DNA of 64,000 nt, taken from Lysobacterales bacterium (GTDB lineage: Bacteria > Pseudomonadota > Gammaproteobacteria > Xanthomonadales > SZUA-36). Numbering within the stretch: position 1 is the stretch's first letter; each line of letters opens with the position of its first letter. The stretch is taken from the NCBI GenBank assembly GCA_014238945.1, contig JABAAB010000126.1, forward strand, positions 1-64,000, in the 5' to 3' direction. Below the pieces are notes generated by a model that saw only the letters and a program-made list of their open reading frames with translations, was not told the DNA's origin and made no database searches. Position numbers and translations under genes: made by a program. Positions 58,601-64,000 of the stretch are shown piece by piece.

Positions 58601-58920
58601 CCAGCGGAGCGACACCGGACTTGTTTCTCCGTCTGGATGCCTTTGGCGCAGAATTGAGCAAACTGTCGGTGAGACTTTCAGGAGACCCGGTTCGCAGGGG
58701 TCTGAACGAGACATCTGTTCCATCGATAGGCGGGCGGGCGTACAACGCGGCCAATAACTGGAATACGACCCAGCCAGCAACGACGACTCAGAAGTCCGAT
58801 TTTGGAATCGCAAAACAGGATTTTGCTGATTTTATGGTTGACCTTGAAAGACTGTTAAGTGATCACTTGACCCCGCTTGAGGAAGCACTTGAATCAGCAG
58901 GCGCACCCAGTTGGCGATGA
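55621..58920 (+). CDS. Large secreted BNR/sortilin-like beta-propeller protein
   Basis: 1099 residues from the ATG at 55621, with a signal segment (LAALFLILAGQGIHA). The first 700 residues hold many bacterial-neuraminidase/sortilin-type repeats, each with S-x-D-x-G-x-x-W, for example SSDGGSSWEKV, STDAGKTWTNMG and SSDQGESWSKK, forming one or two beta-propellers. The last 300 residues are a distinct alpha/beta region (RWIEAVNKKGTHRVNWDLRY, then a helical C-terminal part). Relatives are often labelled glycosyl hydrolase, but I see no acidic catalytic pair. It is probably a periplasmic or surface protein that binds glycans or another ligand. No operon partner; a weak AGGG precedes the start. Confidence 0.82.
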   Translation: MSMKIRNILNKTIKKNSVQVSRHTTLAALFLILAGQGIHANDQETIGEAAKGLTLRSIGPALMGGRISDIEIHPTKSSTWYVAAGSGGLWKTINAGTTWKPIFDSQVSYSIGDIAIDPNNPDVIWIGSGENVSGRHVAWGDGVYKSTDAGKTWTNMGLKQSEHIGKILVDPRDSNVVYVASEGPLWSAGGDRGLYRSSDGGSSWEKVLEIDENTGITDIEFNPANADVIYAAAYERRRHIWGFMAGGSNGGIYKSTNGGDQWKKLDTGLPDGDVGKIGLAVTAADPGLVYATIEADNENKGFYRSSDQGESWSKKNSYISGGTGPHYYQELEASAQTAGLVFQMDVFLRVTRDGGASIDILGTGREKHSDNHALWIDPRDDLHLLAGTDAGLYESFDQGDSWRHFPNLPVSQFYKVAVDNSEPFYNILGGSQDLGTLFGPSRTMTTEGVRNQDWYVPLGADGYGVAFDPADGNIGYMEYQQGYMYRHHRDSNELVHIQPQPAPGDAPERWNWDTPILISPHDPARVYVGSQRLWRSDDRGDSWQAVSDDLTTNRNRYELEFMGRVWSVDDLHDNGAMSKYSTLTAVSESPLAEGVLYTGSDDGQVYTSPDDGGSWQQTNDLPDVPEYSFINDIEASLHDADTVFVIADAHKQGDYSPHVFTSSNRGRNWRSISGDLPTGTIAWAIQQDHESEDLLFLGTEFGVYFTLNGGQNWHKLAGAPTISFRDIKLQRRDNDLVGATFGRGFYILDDYSALRSMASPDFGKTASLFPVRDAWWYIPSAPSQAVGMPTLGSDSYSAPNPAFGASISYYLDRKYNSDKKTRNADEKKIREQGGNVAFPGWETLGDESRQPKPRVMVLVRDASDQPVRWIEAVNKKGTHRVNWDLRYAAPDAIDLTTPEFVPPWAGEPQGPLVAPGVFSAQLYVLADGEATALGTVQEFSVKPVRNAPDGIDYAAVARYQQDTATLLRNIAHAGEELGRTRELLKHMKAAAVNASGATPDLFLRLDAFGAELSKLSVRLSGDPVRRGLNETSVPSIGGRAYNAANNWNTTQPATTTQKSDFGIAKQDFADFMVDLERLLSDHLTPLEEALESAGAPSWR

Positions 58921-58981
58921 CCCAATGGACATTGACCATGAGTAACCTGTGATGAGTAATCAGTGACACAGGGAGGTGCCA

Positions 58982-59965
58982 ATGCAGCAGGGTGACCCTG
59001 TTACAGGCGACTCAAACGCCTCCCCGGTTCTTGTCGTACTGGCCGCCGGAATGTCGACCCGTTTCGGTGCAGTGAAGCCGCTGGCAGCCGTCGGCCCGAA
59101 TGATGAAACATTGTTGGATTACGTGATGTACGATGCCGCCCGCTCGGGCTACGGTAGTGCGGTATTCGTGGTGCGGCCTGAGATCGAAGAGGCCGTGTCT
59201 CGGCATGTGGAGTCGCTCACTTCCGGTTCTTGGCCATGTCGCTTTGTGTATCAGCGCCTGGACGACCTGCCCGAAGGGTCATCCCCGCCGCCAAACCGAA
59301 GCAAGCCCTGGGGTACGGGACATGCAGTCTGGTCAACCCGGGATGCGGTGACGGGGCCGTTTGCGGTGGTTAACGCCGATGATTTTTACGGCCAGGCGGC
59401 CCTGGCGCTGCTGCCACAATATTTCCCCGAACTCGGCCTACAGGAATTTCTGGCGATCAGTTATCGTCTGACGGACACGCTGCCGGAGTCAGCGCCGGTC
59501 TCAAGGGGCATCCTGGATTTAGACGACAGCAGTTATGTCCGAGAAATACGAGAGGTGCTTCGTGTCTGCCGCAGTGACTCGGGGATAAGCGGAAGAACAC
59601 CCGCTGACACACCGGTCAGTCTCACAGGAGATGAAGGCGTGTCCATGGGGCTGTGGGGGTTCACACCGGACATTTACCCGCTGCTTGAGCGTGGTATACG
59701 TACGCTGGTCAATGGGCCGGCCCAGGACGCTGCGGTCGAGTACTACCTCAGTGAGGCACTCAACGACAGCATCGCATCCGGCGAGGCCAGTTTAAGAGCT
59801 GTGGACTCGGGGCTGCCCAGCTTCGGTGTGACCTTTCCCAATGACCGGCCCGTGGTTCAGGCCCGGATCAACCACATGATTGAGAAGGGTCATTACCCGG
59901 CGGATCTTTGCACGGCGTTCAAGGCGCTGAGCAGCGGCGATACATCTTCTGTGGGGCAAGGCTGA
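58982..59965 (+). CDS. Sugar-nucleotide transferase (NTP_transferase family)
   Basis: 327 residues from the ATG at 58982, with GGGAGG five bases upstream. It has the nucleotidyltransferase P-loop-like LVVLAAGMSTRFGAVKPLAAV, the metal/base-binding KPWGTGHAVWSTRD and VVNADDFYGQAAL, and the GVSMGLWGFTPDIYPLLERG strand expected in this fold. Such proteins transfer an NMP to a sugar-1-phosphate. The stop overlaps the start of the symporter fragment (TGATG). With the GHMP kinase and GH109 enzyme just beyond, it may turn sugar-1-phosphate into NDP-sugar in a salvage route. The exact sugar and nucleotide are unknown. Confidence 0.85.
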   Translation: MQQGDPVTGDSNASPVLVVLAAGMSTRFGAVKPLAAVGPNDETLLDYVMYDAARSGYGSAVFVVRPEIEEAVSRHVESLTSGSWPCRFVYQRLDDLPEGSSPPPNRSKPWGTGHAVWSTRDAVTGPFAVVNADDFYGQAALALLPQYFPELGLQEFLAISYRLTDTLPESAPVSRGILDLDDSSYVREIREVLRVCRSDSGISGRTPADTPVSLTGDEGVSMGLWGFTPDIYPLLERGIRTLVNGPAQDAAVEYYLSEALNDSIASGEASLRAVDSGLPSFGVTFPNDRPVVQARINHMIEKGHYPADLCTAFKALSSGDTSSVGQG

Positions 59966-60255
59966 TGCAACTTTCATCCCTGCACTGGTGGGTACTTGTC
60001 CTCTTCGGTGTGACTGCATTGTCGCTGGGCCTGGCATTCGCGCGGCGCGCGGGGCGGGGCACCGAGGAGTACTTCCTGACCGGTCGATCCATGCCCTGCT
60101 GGTTCCTCGGCTGTGCCCTGGTCTACAGCGCATTGTTCGGTACCGGTTTTCTGGTCTATGGACAGACCATGACCGGTATTTTCAATATGGTCGTGGCCGC
60201 AGTTTCCGGATGGGGTCTTTTCAGGGTGTTGCCCCGGGTTGGTTTTCTTTCCTGA
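59964..60255 (+). pseudogene. Sodium:solute symporter, N-terminal fragment
   Basis: 96 codons. The start MQLSSLHWWVLVLFGVTALSLG and AGRGTEEYFLTGRSMPCWFLG match the first helix and the family-specific loop of SSS transporters with an N-terminal extra helix. After VVAAVSGWGLF the sequence becomes RVLPRVGFLS and stops; a complete symporter has about 500 residues. The start overlaps the nucleotidyltransferase stop, so the original operon ran straight into it. Downstream the kinase gene on the other strand begins within 20 bases, so the missing part was deleted. Confidence 0.75.
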
Positions 60256-60273
60256 TAAGGGAGCCGACCCGTT

Positions 60274-61488
60274 TCAGACTCCTTTCAGACCCGCGCCTTC
60301 CGAAGCAATCACCCGAAACAGCAGATCTTCGCTGACCACCTGTCCGCGCGGCTCGTAGTAACGACTGGCCAGCGCCTCGCGGATGGCCTCTTGGTTGCTT
60401 TCCCCGCAAAGCACCAGCACCGCACCGCCGAGCCCCGCTCCGGTGAGACGCGCACCTGCGGCACCGGCGTCGCGGGCGATGCTGACGATCTGGTCGAGTT
60501 CAGTGGTGCTGACTTCGTAGTCGTCACACAGGCTTTGGTGCGAGGCATTCATGAGTTGGCCGAAGCCGGTTAAATCACCCTCGATCAGGGCCTTGTTCGC
60601 CTCATTGACACGAACTGCCTCACCGACAACATGCCGAAACCGTTCCATCACGGGGGTCTCCAGGACATCCTCCGCTAATTCCAGCAGTTTTCGAGGATGG
60701 TCAACAGCCGTGAAAAGTGGGCGATAGTCAATGCCGGACGATGGCTGTTGCTCTCCGGGGATCACGATGGGCCACATCGCCGCCAGTGCCTGTGCACACT
60801 CATGGGTTCGATCGTTGTAGGTGGTCTGAGCATTTCCTGATTTCTCTGCCACGACACCACTGTGTGCCACCAGGAACACCCAGTCATCGGGAACCGGTAC
60901 GCTGCGCACCTGCAGTGGCGCAAATCGAACGTCCAGGGCATGACCACTGTGGCCACAACAGATGATGGCCTGGTCCATGCCGCCGCCCCGGGTTCCCGTG
61001 TAGCGTTCCGCTTCGGCCACCAGTGCTGCCAGTTCCAACCGGTCAAGGTCCTGGTCGTTCGCAGCTAGAAGCGCCAGGGCAACAGCGATGGAAAACGCCG
61101 AGGAGGAACTCAGTCCGGCGGCTACGGGCAGATCAGAATCGACCAGGATGTCGGCACCCCGGCTGATGCCATGGCCACGGACCAGCTCCTGAGCCACACC
61201 CTTTGCGTAATTGCCCCAGTCCCCGGCGGGGCCCGGATCAATATCGGTTGACAGTTGGAATTCGACATCACGAAATGACGTTGTCCTGTTACTGAGCCGT
61301 ACCTGGCCATCCGAGCGGGGCAGCACCGTCAAGGTCACGTGACGTTGTATGGCCATCGGAAGAACGGGGAGCAAACAATAGTCAATGTGTTCACCGATCA
61401 GGTTCACACGTCCCGGTGCCCGTACCGTGAACTCCTGATTAAACGGGGCCCCTTTAAGACCGGCACCTTTAAGTCGTCCCCTGCTCAT
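60274..61488 (-). CDS. galK: GHMP-family sugar kinase, galactokinase type
   Basis: 404 residues from the ATG at 61488, which overlaps the upstream GH109 stop (ATGA). Galactokinase-type motifs are RAPGRVNLIGEHIDYCLLPVL (signature, with the catalytic Arg and substrate Glu/His/Asp), the ATP-binding LPVAAGLSSSSAFSIAVALALL and the C-terminal GARLTGAGLGGAVLVL. It phosphorylates galactose, or possibly N-acetylgalactosamine, at C1 in the cytoplasm. The linked GH109 gene makes an amino-sugar substrate plausible. The N-terminus carries a KGAGLKGA repeat that recurs at the C-terminus (EGAGLKG). The nearest other galactose genes are the galactan operon, about 46 kb away. Confidence 0.88.
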   Translation of the reverse strand: MSRGRLKGAGLKGAPFNQEFTVRAPGRVNLIGEHIDYCLLPVLPMAIQRHVTLTVLPRSDGQVRLSNRTTSFRDVEFQLSTDIDPGPAGDWGNYAKGVAQELVRGHGISRGADILVDSDLPVAAGLSSSSAFSIAVALALLAANDQDLDRLELAALVAEAERYTGTRGGGMDQAIICCGHSGHALDVRFAPLQVRSVPVPDDWVFLVAHSGVVAEKSGNAQTTYNDRTHECAQALAAMWPIVIPGEQQPSSGIDYRPLFTAVDHPRKLLELAEDVLETPVMERFRHVVGEAVRVNEANKALIEGDLTGFGQLMNASHQSLCDDYEVSTTELDQIVSIARDAGAAGARLTGAGLGGAVLVLCGESNQEAIREALASRYYEPRGQVVSEDLLFRVIASEGAGLKGV

Positions 61489-62873
61489 GCGGTCACCAGA
61501 CCCAGTTGCGGCCAGGTCTTCCATTGGCCCCGGGTGAAATCCGGGAACTCCACTGGTTGGCTGCCGTTGGCCACCGACCACTCAGAAAGCGGTGTCACGG
61601 CGCTGAGTGCGGCGGCGTCATAGACATTCATATCGGTCGGCAACCCCTCGCGCAGACACTTGATCAGCCGGTAGTCCTCCATGAAGTCCATGCCACCATG
61701 ACCCGCACCTTTAGAGTGTTCCTCCATCTCCTTCCACAGCGGGTGCTCGTACTCCGCCAGCCATTTTTCGGCCTCATCCCAGCGGTGCTCCTCGCTGATA
61801 CCCTCCACGTAGACACGGTCCGGGTAGCCCTGAAATATCCCCTGCGTTCCCTGTACCTGGTTGATGCGGCTATAGGGCCTCGGCAGGTTCGTGTCATGAC
61901 CCACGTACAGTGTGCGTCCCAGGGCTGTCTTGATCATGGAAGTGTTCACGTCACCCAGTACGTAGTGCTCGCTGCGTTTGGGATGACCCTCGGGATAGTG
62001 CTTTTCCGCCCATTGCTGCAAACCGCGGGACGGGCTGCTCATCGACACCAGCGTGCCAAAGCGGTCACCCCGGTTGATGTCCATACAATTGGCAATGGGA
62101 CCCAGACCGTGGGTCGGGTAAAAGTTGCCGTTGCGCTGCATCGCGTGTGCACGTCGCCACAGACCCTCGTCCTTGTCCTCGAACTTGATGGCCCGCAGAT
62201 CGTGCAGGTAACCACCTTCCGCGTGCAATATCTCCCCCAGCAGACCGTGGCGGACCAGGTTGAAAGCCAGCATTTCCATACGTCCGTAATTGACGTTCTC
62301 CATCATGATGCAGTGCTTTTGGTATTTTTCTGCGTACTCCACCAGTTTCCAGCAGTCCTTGAGTGTATAGGCCGCCGGGACCTCGGTCGCCGTGTGCTTG
62401 CCGTTTTCCATGGCTGAAACACAGATGGGAACATGCCACTCCCACGGGGTCGCGTTGTAAACCAGGTCCAGGTCCTCTTCGCGGCACAGCCGTTCGAAGT
62501 CGCGATCGCCTCGTGTGTATCCGGTTGGGCGGGGAAAACCGGCCTCCTCGACCCGTTGTTGTGCCCATTCAACCTTCTCCGGGACGATGTCGCACACGGC
62601 CTGGATCACACAGCCCTCGATTTTCAGCAGGTTTTCAACATGGGAGCTGCCCTGCAGACCCACACCGACATAAGCAATACGGACCTCGTCGATGGGTGGT
62701 GCGGCCAGCAGTTCCAGGGGTGCCTGGCCCAGATTGGGCACCGCACCGGCGCTTCCGGCAGATGTGCTCGTACTGCCCGACGCTGTGCCGGCAAGGGCCA
62801 CACCAAGGCCGGCGGCGCCGAGTTTGAGTGCTTCGCGGCGATTCAGTTTAGGTGTCTTGCTGTTATCTGGCAT
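61485..62873 (-). CDS. Tat-exported Gfo/Idh/MocA oxidoreductase, probable GH109 alpha-N-acetylgalactosaminidase
   Basis: 462 residues with a twin-arginine leader (NRREALKLGAAGLGVALAG). The Rossmann domain begins with RIAYVGVGLQGSSHVENLL. The C-terminal alpha/beta domain holds NVNYGRMEMLAFNLVRHGLL, GGYLHDLRAIKF, NGNFYPTHGLGPIANCMDI and the glycine-rich HGGMDFMEDYRLIKC, as in the NAD-dependent GH109 alpha-N-acetylgalactosaminidases of Elizabethkingia type. Tyr and His in the NFYPTHGLG motif are the catalytic candidates. The Tat leader is typical because the enzyme must be folded around tightly bound NAD before export. Translationally coupled to the GHMP kinase. Divergent from the EutB gene. Confidence 0.88.
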   Translation of the reverse strand: MPDNSKTPKLNRREALKLGAAGLGVALAGTASGSTSTSAGSAGAVPNLGQAPLELLAAPPIDEVRIAYVGVGLQGSSHVENLLKIEGCVIQAVCDIVPEKVEWAQQRVEEAGFPRPTGYTRGDRDFERLCREEDLDLVYNATPWEWHVPICVSAMENGKHTATEVPAAYTLKDCWKLVEYAEKYQKHCIMMENVNYGRMEMLAFNLVRHGLLGEILHAEGGYLHDLRAIKFEDKDEGLWRRAHAMQRNGNFYPTHGLGPIANCMDINRGDRFGTLVSMSSPSRGLQQWAEKHYPEGHPKRSEHYVLGDVNTSMIKTALGRTLYVGHDTNLPRPYSRINQVQGTQGIFQGYPDRVYVEGISEEHRWDEAEKWLAEYEHPLWKEMEEHSKGAGHGGMDFMEDYRLIKCLREGLPTDMNVYDAAALSAVTPLSEWSVANGSQPVEFPDFTRGQWKTWPQLGLVTA

Positions 62874-63305
62874 AGATGCTGGTCTCCATCAAATAACTAT
62901 CCCCGCCACGCAGAGCGCAAGAGTGCGACCCGACCAGGCCATGGGTGTTCGTGACTCCATGCGCGTCCTGGTGCCGCGAGCCTGTCCGCATCCTGGTGCT
63001 GCGATCACGCAATTCGGGCTAACACACAGTGTGCAGACCGTGGGTGTATGAAAAGAGGAGTATAAACCACCCAAAGCGGCGTTCAAGCAGCTTGGGGGCG
63101 TTGGCCGCAAACTGAGGGAATTCAAAACAAGACCAGAGAGAATACAAGACGAAAAGACATGACAGTCATCAATCAATACCATCCGTATCCAGGGCAGGAT
63201 TGATGGGTGTCACCCGGTTTCACTGCGAATATTGACAGTGACAGTCACTGTGCCGGTCATTTAAGCTGATTAATCACAGGATGATTTGGATTCCGGGCGT
63301 CGACA
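62874..63305. other. Intergenic region between divergent Tat-type genes, with a near-palindrome
   Basis: 432 bases with no gene seen; it separates the GH109 gene from the EutB gene and should hold both promoters. The one notable structure is a 17-base near-palindrome, ACAGTGACAGTCACTGT (63235-63251), 55 bases before the EutB start, a possible regulator-binding site. A stretch of degenerate GC-rich sequence (62960-63020) has no clear repeat. Confidence 0.45.
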
Positions 63306-64000
63306 ATGAGCAATCAGGGCAGTCAGGTGAGTAGCAGGCGATCGTTTCTGAACACCCTGGCCGGTGGTGCGCTGCTGGTGTTTGCGCCGGTTGTTTACCC
63401 GTTGGGCACCGCAAACAGAGGCGGATTCCAGTGGGCAGACGGCGAGGATGTCTTCGGGTTTATTCGACGGACCCGTGGAGATTTTGACCCGGCCCTCTAT
63501 GCCCATATCCTGGGCGCAGCCAATGAGTTCAAGGAAGGGGACGCGATCATTGGTGTTGCGACTGCAGACCCTGCAACAAGGCAGAGTGCACGAACCTTGC
63601 TTGCCCGCACGCGGCTAAAGGATATTGATGCCTTTCCGGTTTATCGCGACGTGGTTCTGGAAACGATCCGGGTACCCACACCCAAACAGCCAGTTCTGGC
63701 AACCGAAACCCTGGGTGAGCTAAAACAATTTTTACTCGAATCAGACGGGGAAACGATCAGCAGACTGACTGCCGGTCTGTCCAGCGATGTGATCGGCTGT
63801 GTCGTCAAGCTGATGGACAACGAGGAACTGACCCGGGTCGGGCAGAAGGTATTCAACCCCCTGCCGGGCAGCAATATCGGGGCGAAAGGGTATCTGGGTG
63901 CCCGTATCCAGCCAAACTCACCAACCGATCATCCGGACGATATTTTCTGGCAGGTACTCGATGGATGGTCTTACGGGGTCGGTGATGTGTTGCTGGGAAC
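63306..64000 (+). CDS. eutB: Ethanolamine ammonia-lyase large subunit (EutB) with twin-arginine leader, 3' end outside window
   Basis: The frame starts at the ATG at 63306 and is open to the window edge (231 codons). From about residue 45 it follows EutB, the barrel subunit of the adenosylcobalamin-dependent enzyme that cleaves ethanolamine to acetaldehyde and ammonia: FIRRTRGDFDPALYAHILG, LGELKQFLLESDGETISRL, CVVKLMDNEELTRVGQKVFN, ARIQPNSPTDHPDDI and GWSYGVGDVLLG. Ahead of it stands SSRRSFLNTLAGGALLVFAP (9-28), a full Tat consensus S-R-R-x-F-L with a hydrophobic stretch. Ordinary EutB is cytoplasmic and has no such leader, so this form may work in the periplasm. The partner EutC and catalytic residues beyond 231 are not visible here. 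Start has only a weak ribosome binding site. Confidence 0.85.
   Translation, partial: MSNQGSQVSSRRSFLNTLAGGALLVFAPVVYPLGTANRGGFQWADGEDVFGFIRRTRGDFDPALYAHILGAANEFKEGDAIIGVATADPATRQSARTLLARTRLKDIDAFPVYRDVVLETIRVPTPKQPVLATETLGELKQFLLESDGETISRLTAGLSSDVIGCVVKLMDNEELTRVGQKVFNPLPGSNIGAKGYLGARIQPNSPTDHPDDIFWQVLDGWSYGVGDVLLG

Overview
The window looks like a chromosomal segment of a moderately GC-rich gammaproteobacterium, probably aquatic or marine. The main evidence is the rpmB-rpmG ribosomal pair next to radC, and dut overlapping a long membrane-anchored algC-type phosphomannomutase/phosphoglucomutase. Sodium:solute symporters, many secreted hydrolases and a galactan-degrading operon fit an aquatic heterotroph. 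No rRNA or tRNA gene, CRISPR array or intact transposase was recognised. Both window edges cut genes: a hydantoinase A-type gene on the left and an ethanolamine ammonia-lyase large-subunit (EutB) gene on the right.

Layout. 1-6 kb: HyuA (partial), a secreted beta-lactamase-fold hydrolase and a CocE/NonD hydrolase. 6.3-8.0 kb: fragments of a VOC gene and an FtsX-type permease joined tail to tail, then a gene broken by one homopolymer frameshift. 8.0-14.3 kb: a galactan operon (secreted GH30, GH2 beta-galactosidase, GPH symporter). 14.4-17.5 kb: acyl-CoA dehydrogenase, membrane fatty-acid hydroxylase and a CaiD-like crotonase. 17.5-21 kb: a cyclase lipoprotein, a CmcJ-like oxygenase, a 5'-truncated HAF-repeat protein and a secreted unknown. 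21.2-25.7 kb: the housekeeping block rpmG-rpmB, radC, dut, algC. 25.8-32.2 kb: an unstable stretch with a DUF5694 protein, a serine hydrolase/histidine kinase chimera, an ABC exporter, an AraC fragment, a truncated secreted protein and a C-terminally shortened secernin, interleaved with three families of short repeats. 32.3-38.6 kb: an envelope glycosylation cluster (TPR membrane protein, WecB-like epimerase, flippase-like protein, methyltransferase-kinase fusion, GT2). 39-41 kb: ArsR/ArsI, a methyltransferase lacking its SAM motif, and a pirin. 41-48.7 kb: gamma-glutamyltransferase, sodium symporter and an RND efflux pair. 48.8-55.4 kb: secreted cysteine-rich protein, unknown membrane protein, trypsin-like fragment, bacterial PARG-type protein, ornithine cyclodeaminase family protein and aminotransferase. 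55.6-64 kb: a large BNR/sortilin-like protein, a sugar-salvage group (nucleotidyltransferase, truncated symporter, GHMP kinase, Tat-exported GH109) and a EutB with a twin-arginine leader.

How genes work together. The GH30 should release galacto-oligosaccharides outside the cytoplasm, the GPH carrier import them and LacZ split them. The galactokinase-type GHMP kinase and nucleotidyltransferase 46 kb away could then phosphorylate and activate the sugar. ArsR probably controls ArsI through two matching operator-like sites. The 54-kb aminotransferase and cyclodeaminase are translationally coupled.

The most unusual features are the Tat-type leader on a B12-enzyme subunit, the methyltransferase-kinase fusion coupled to a flippase, and the high density of precise gene-fragment junctions, several marked by a CTCTGACCCC repeat, with no transposase in sight.
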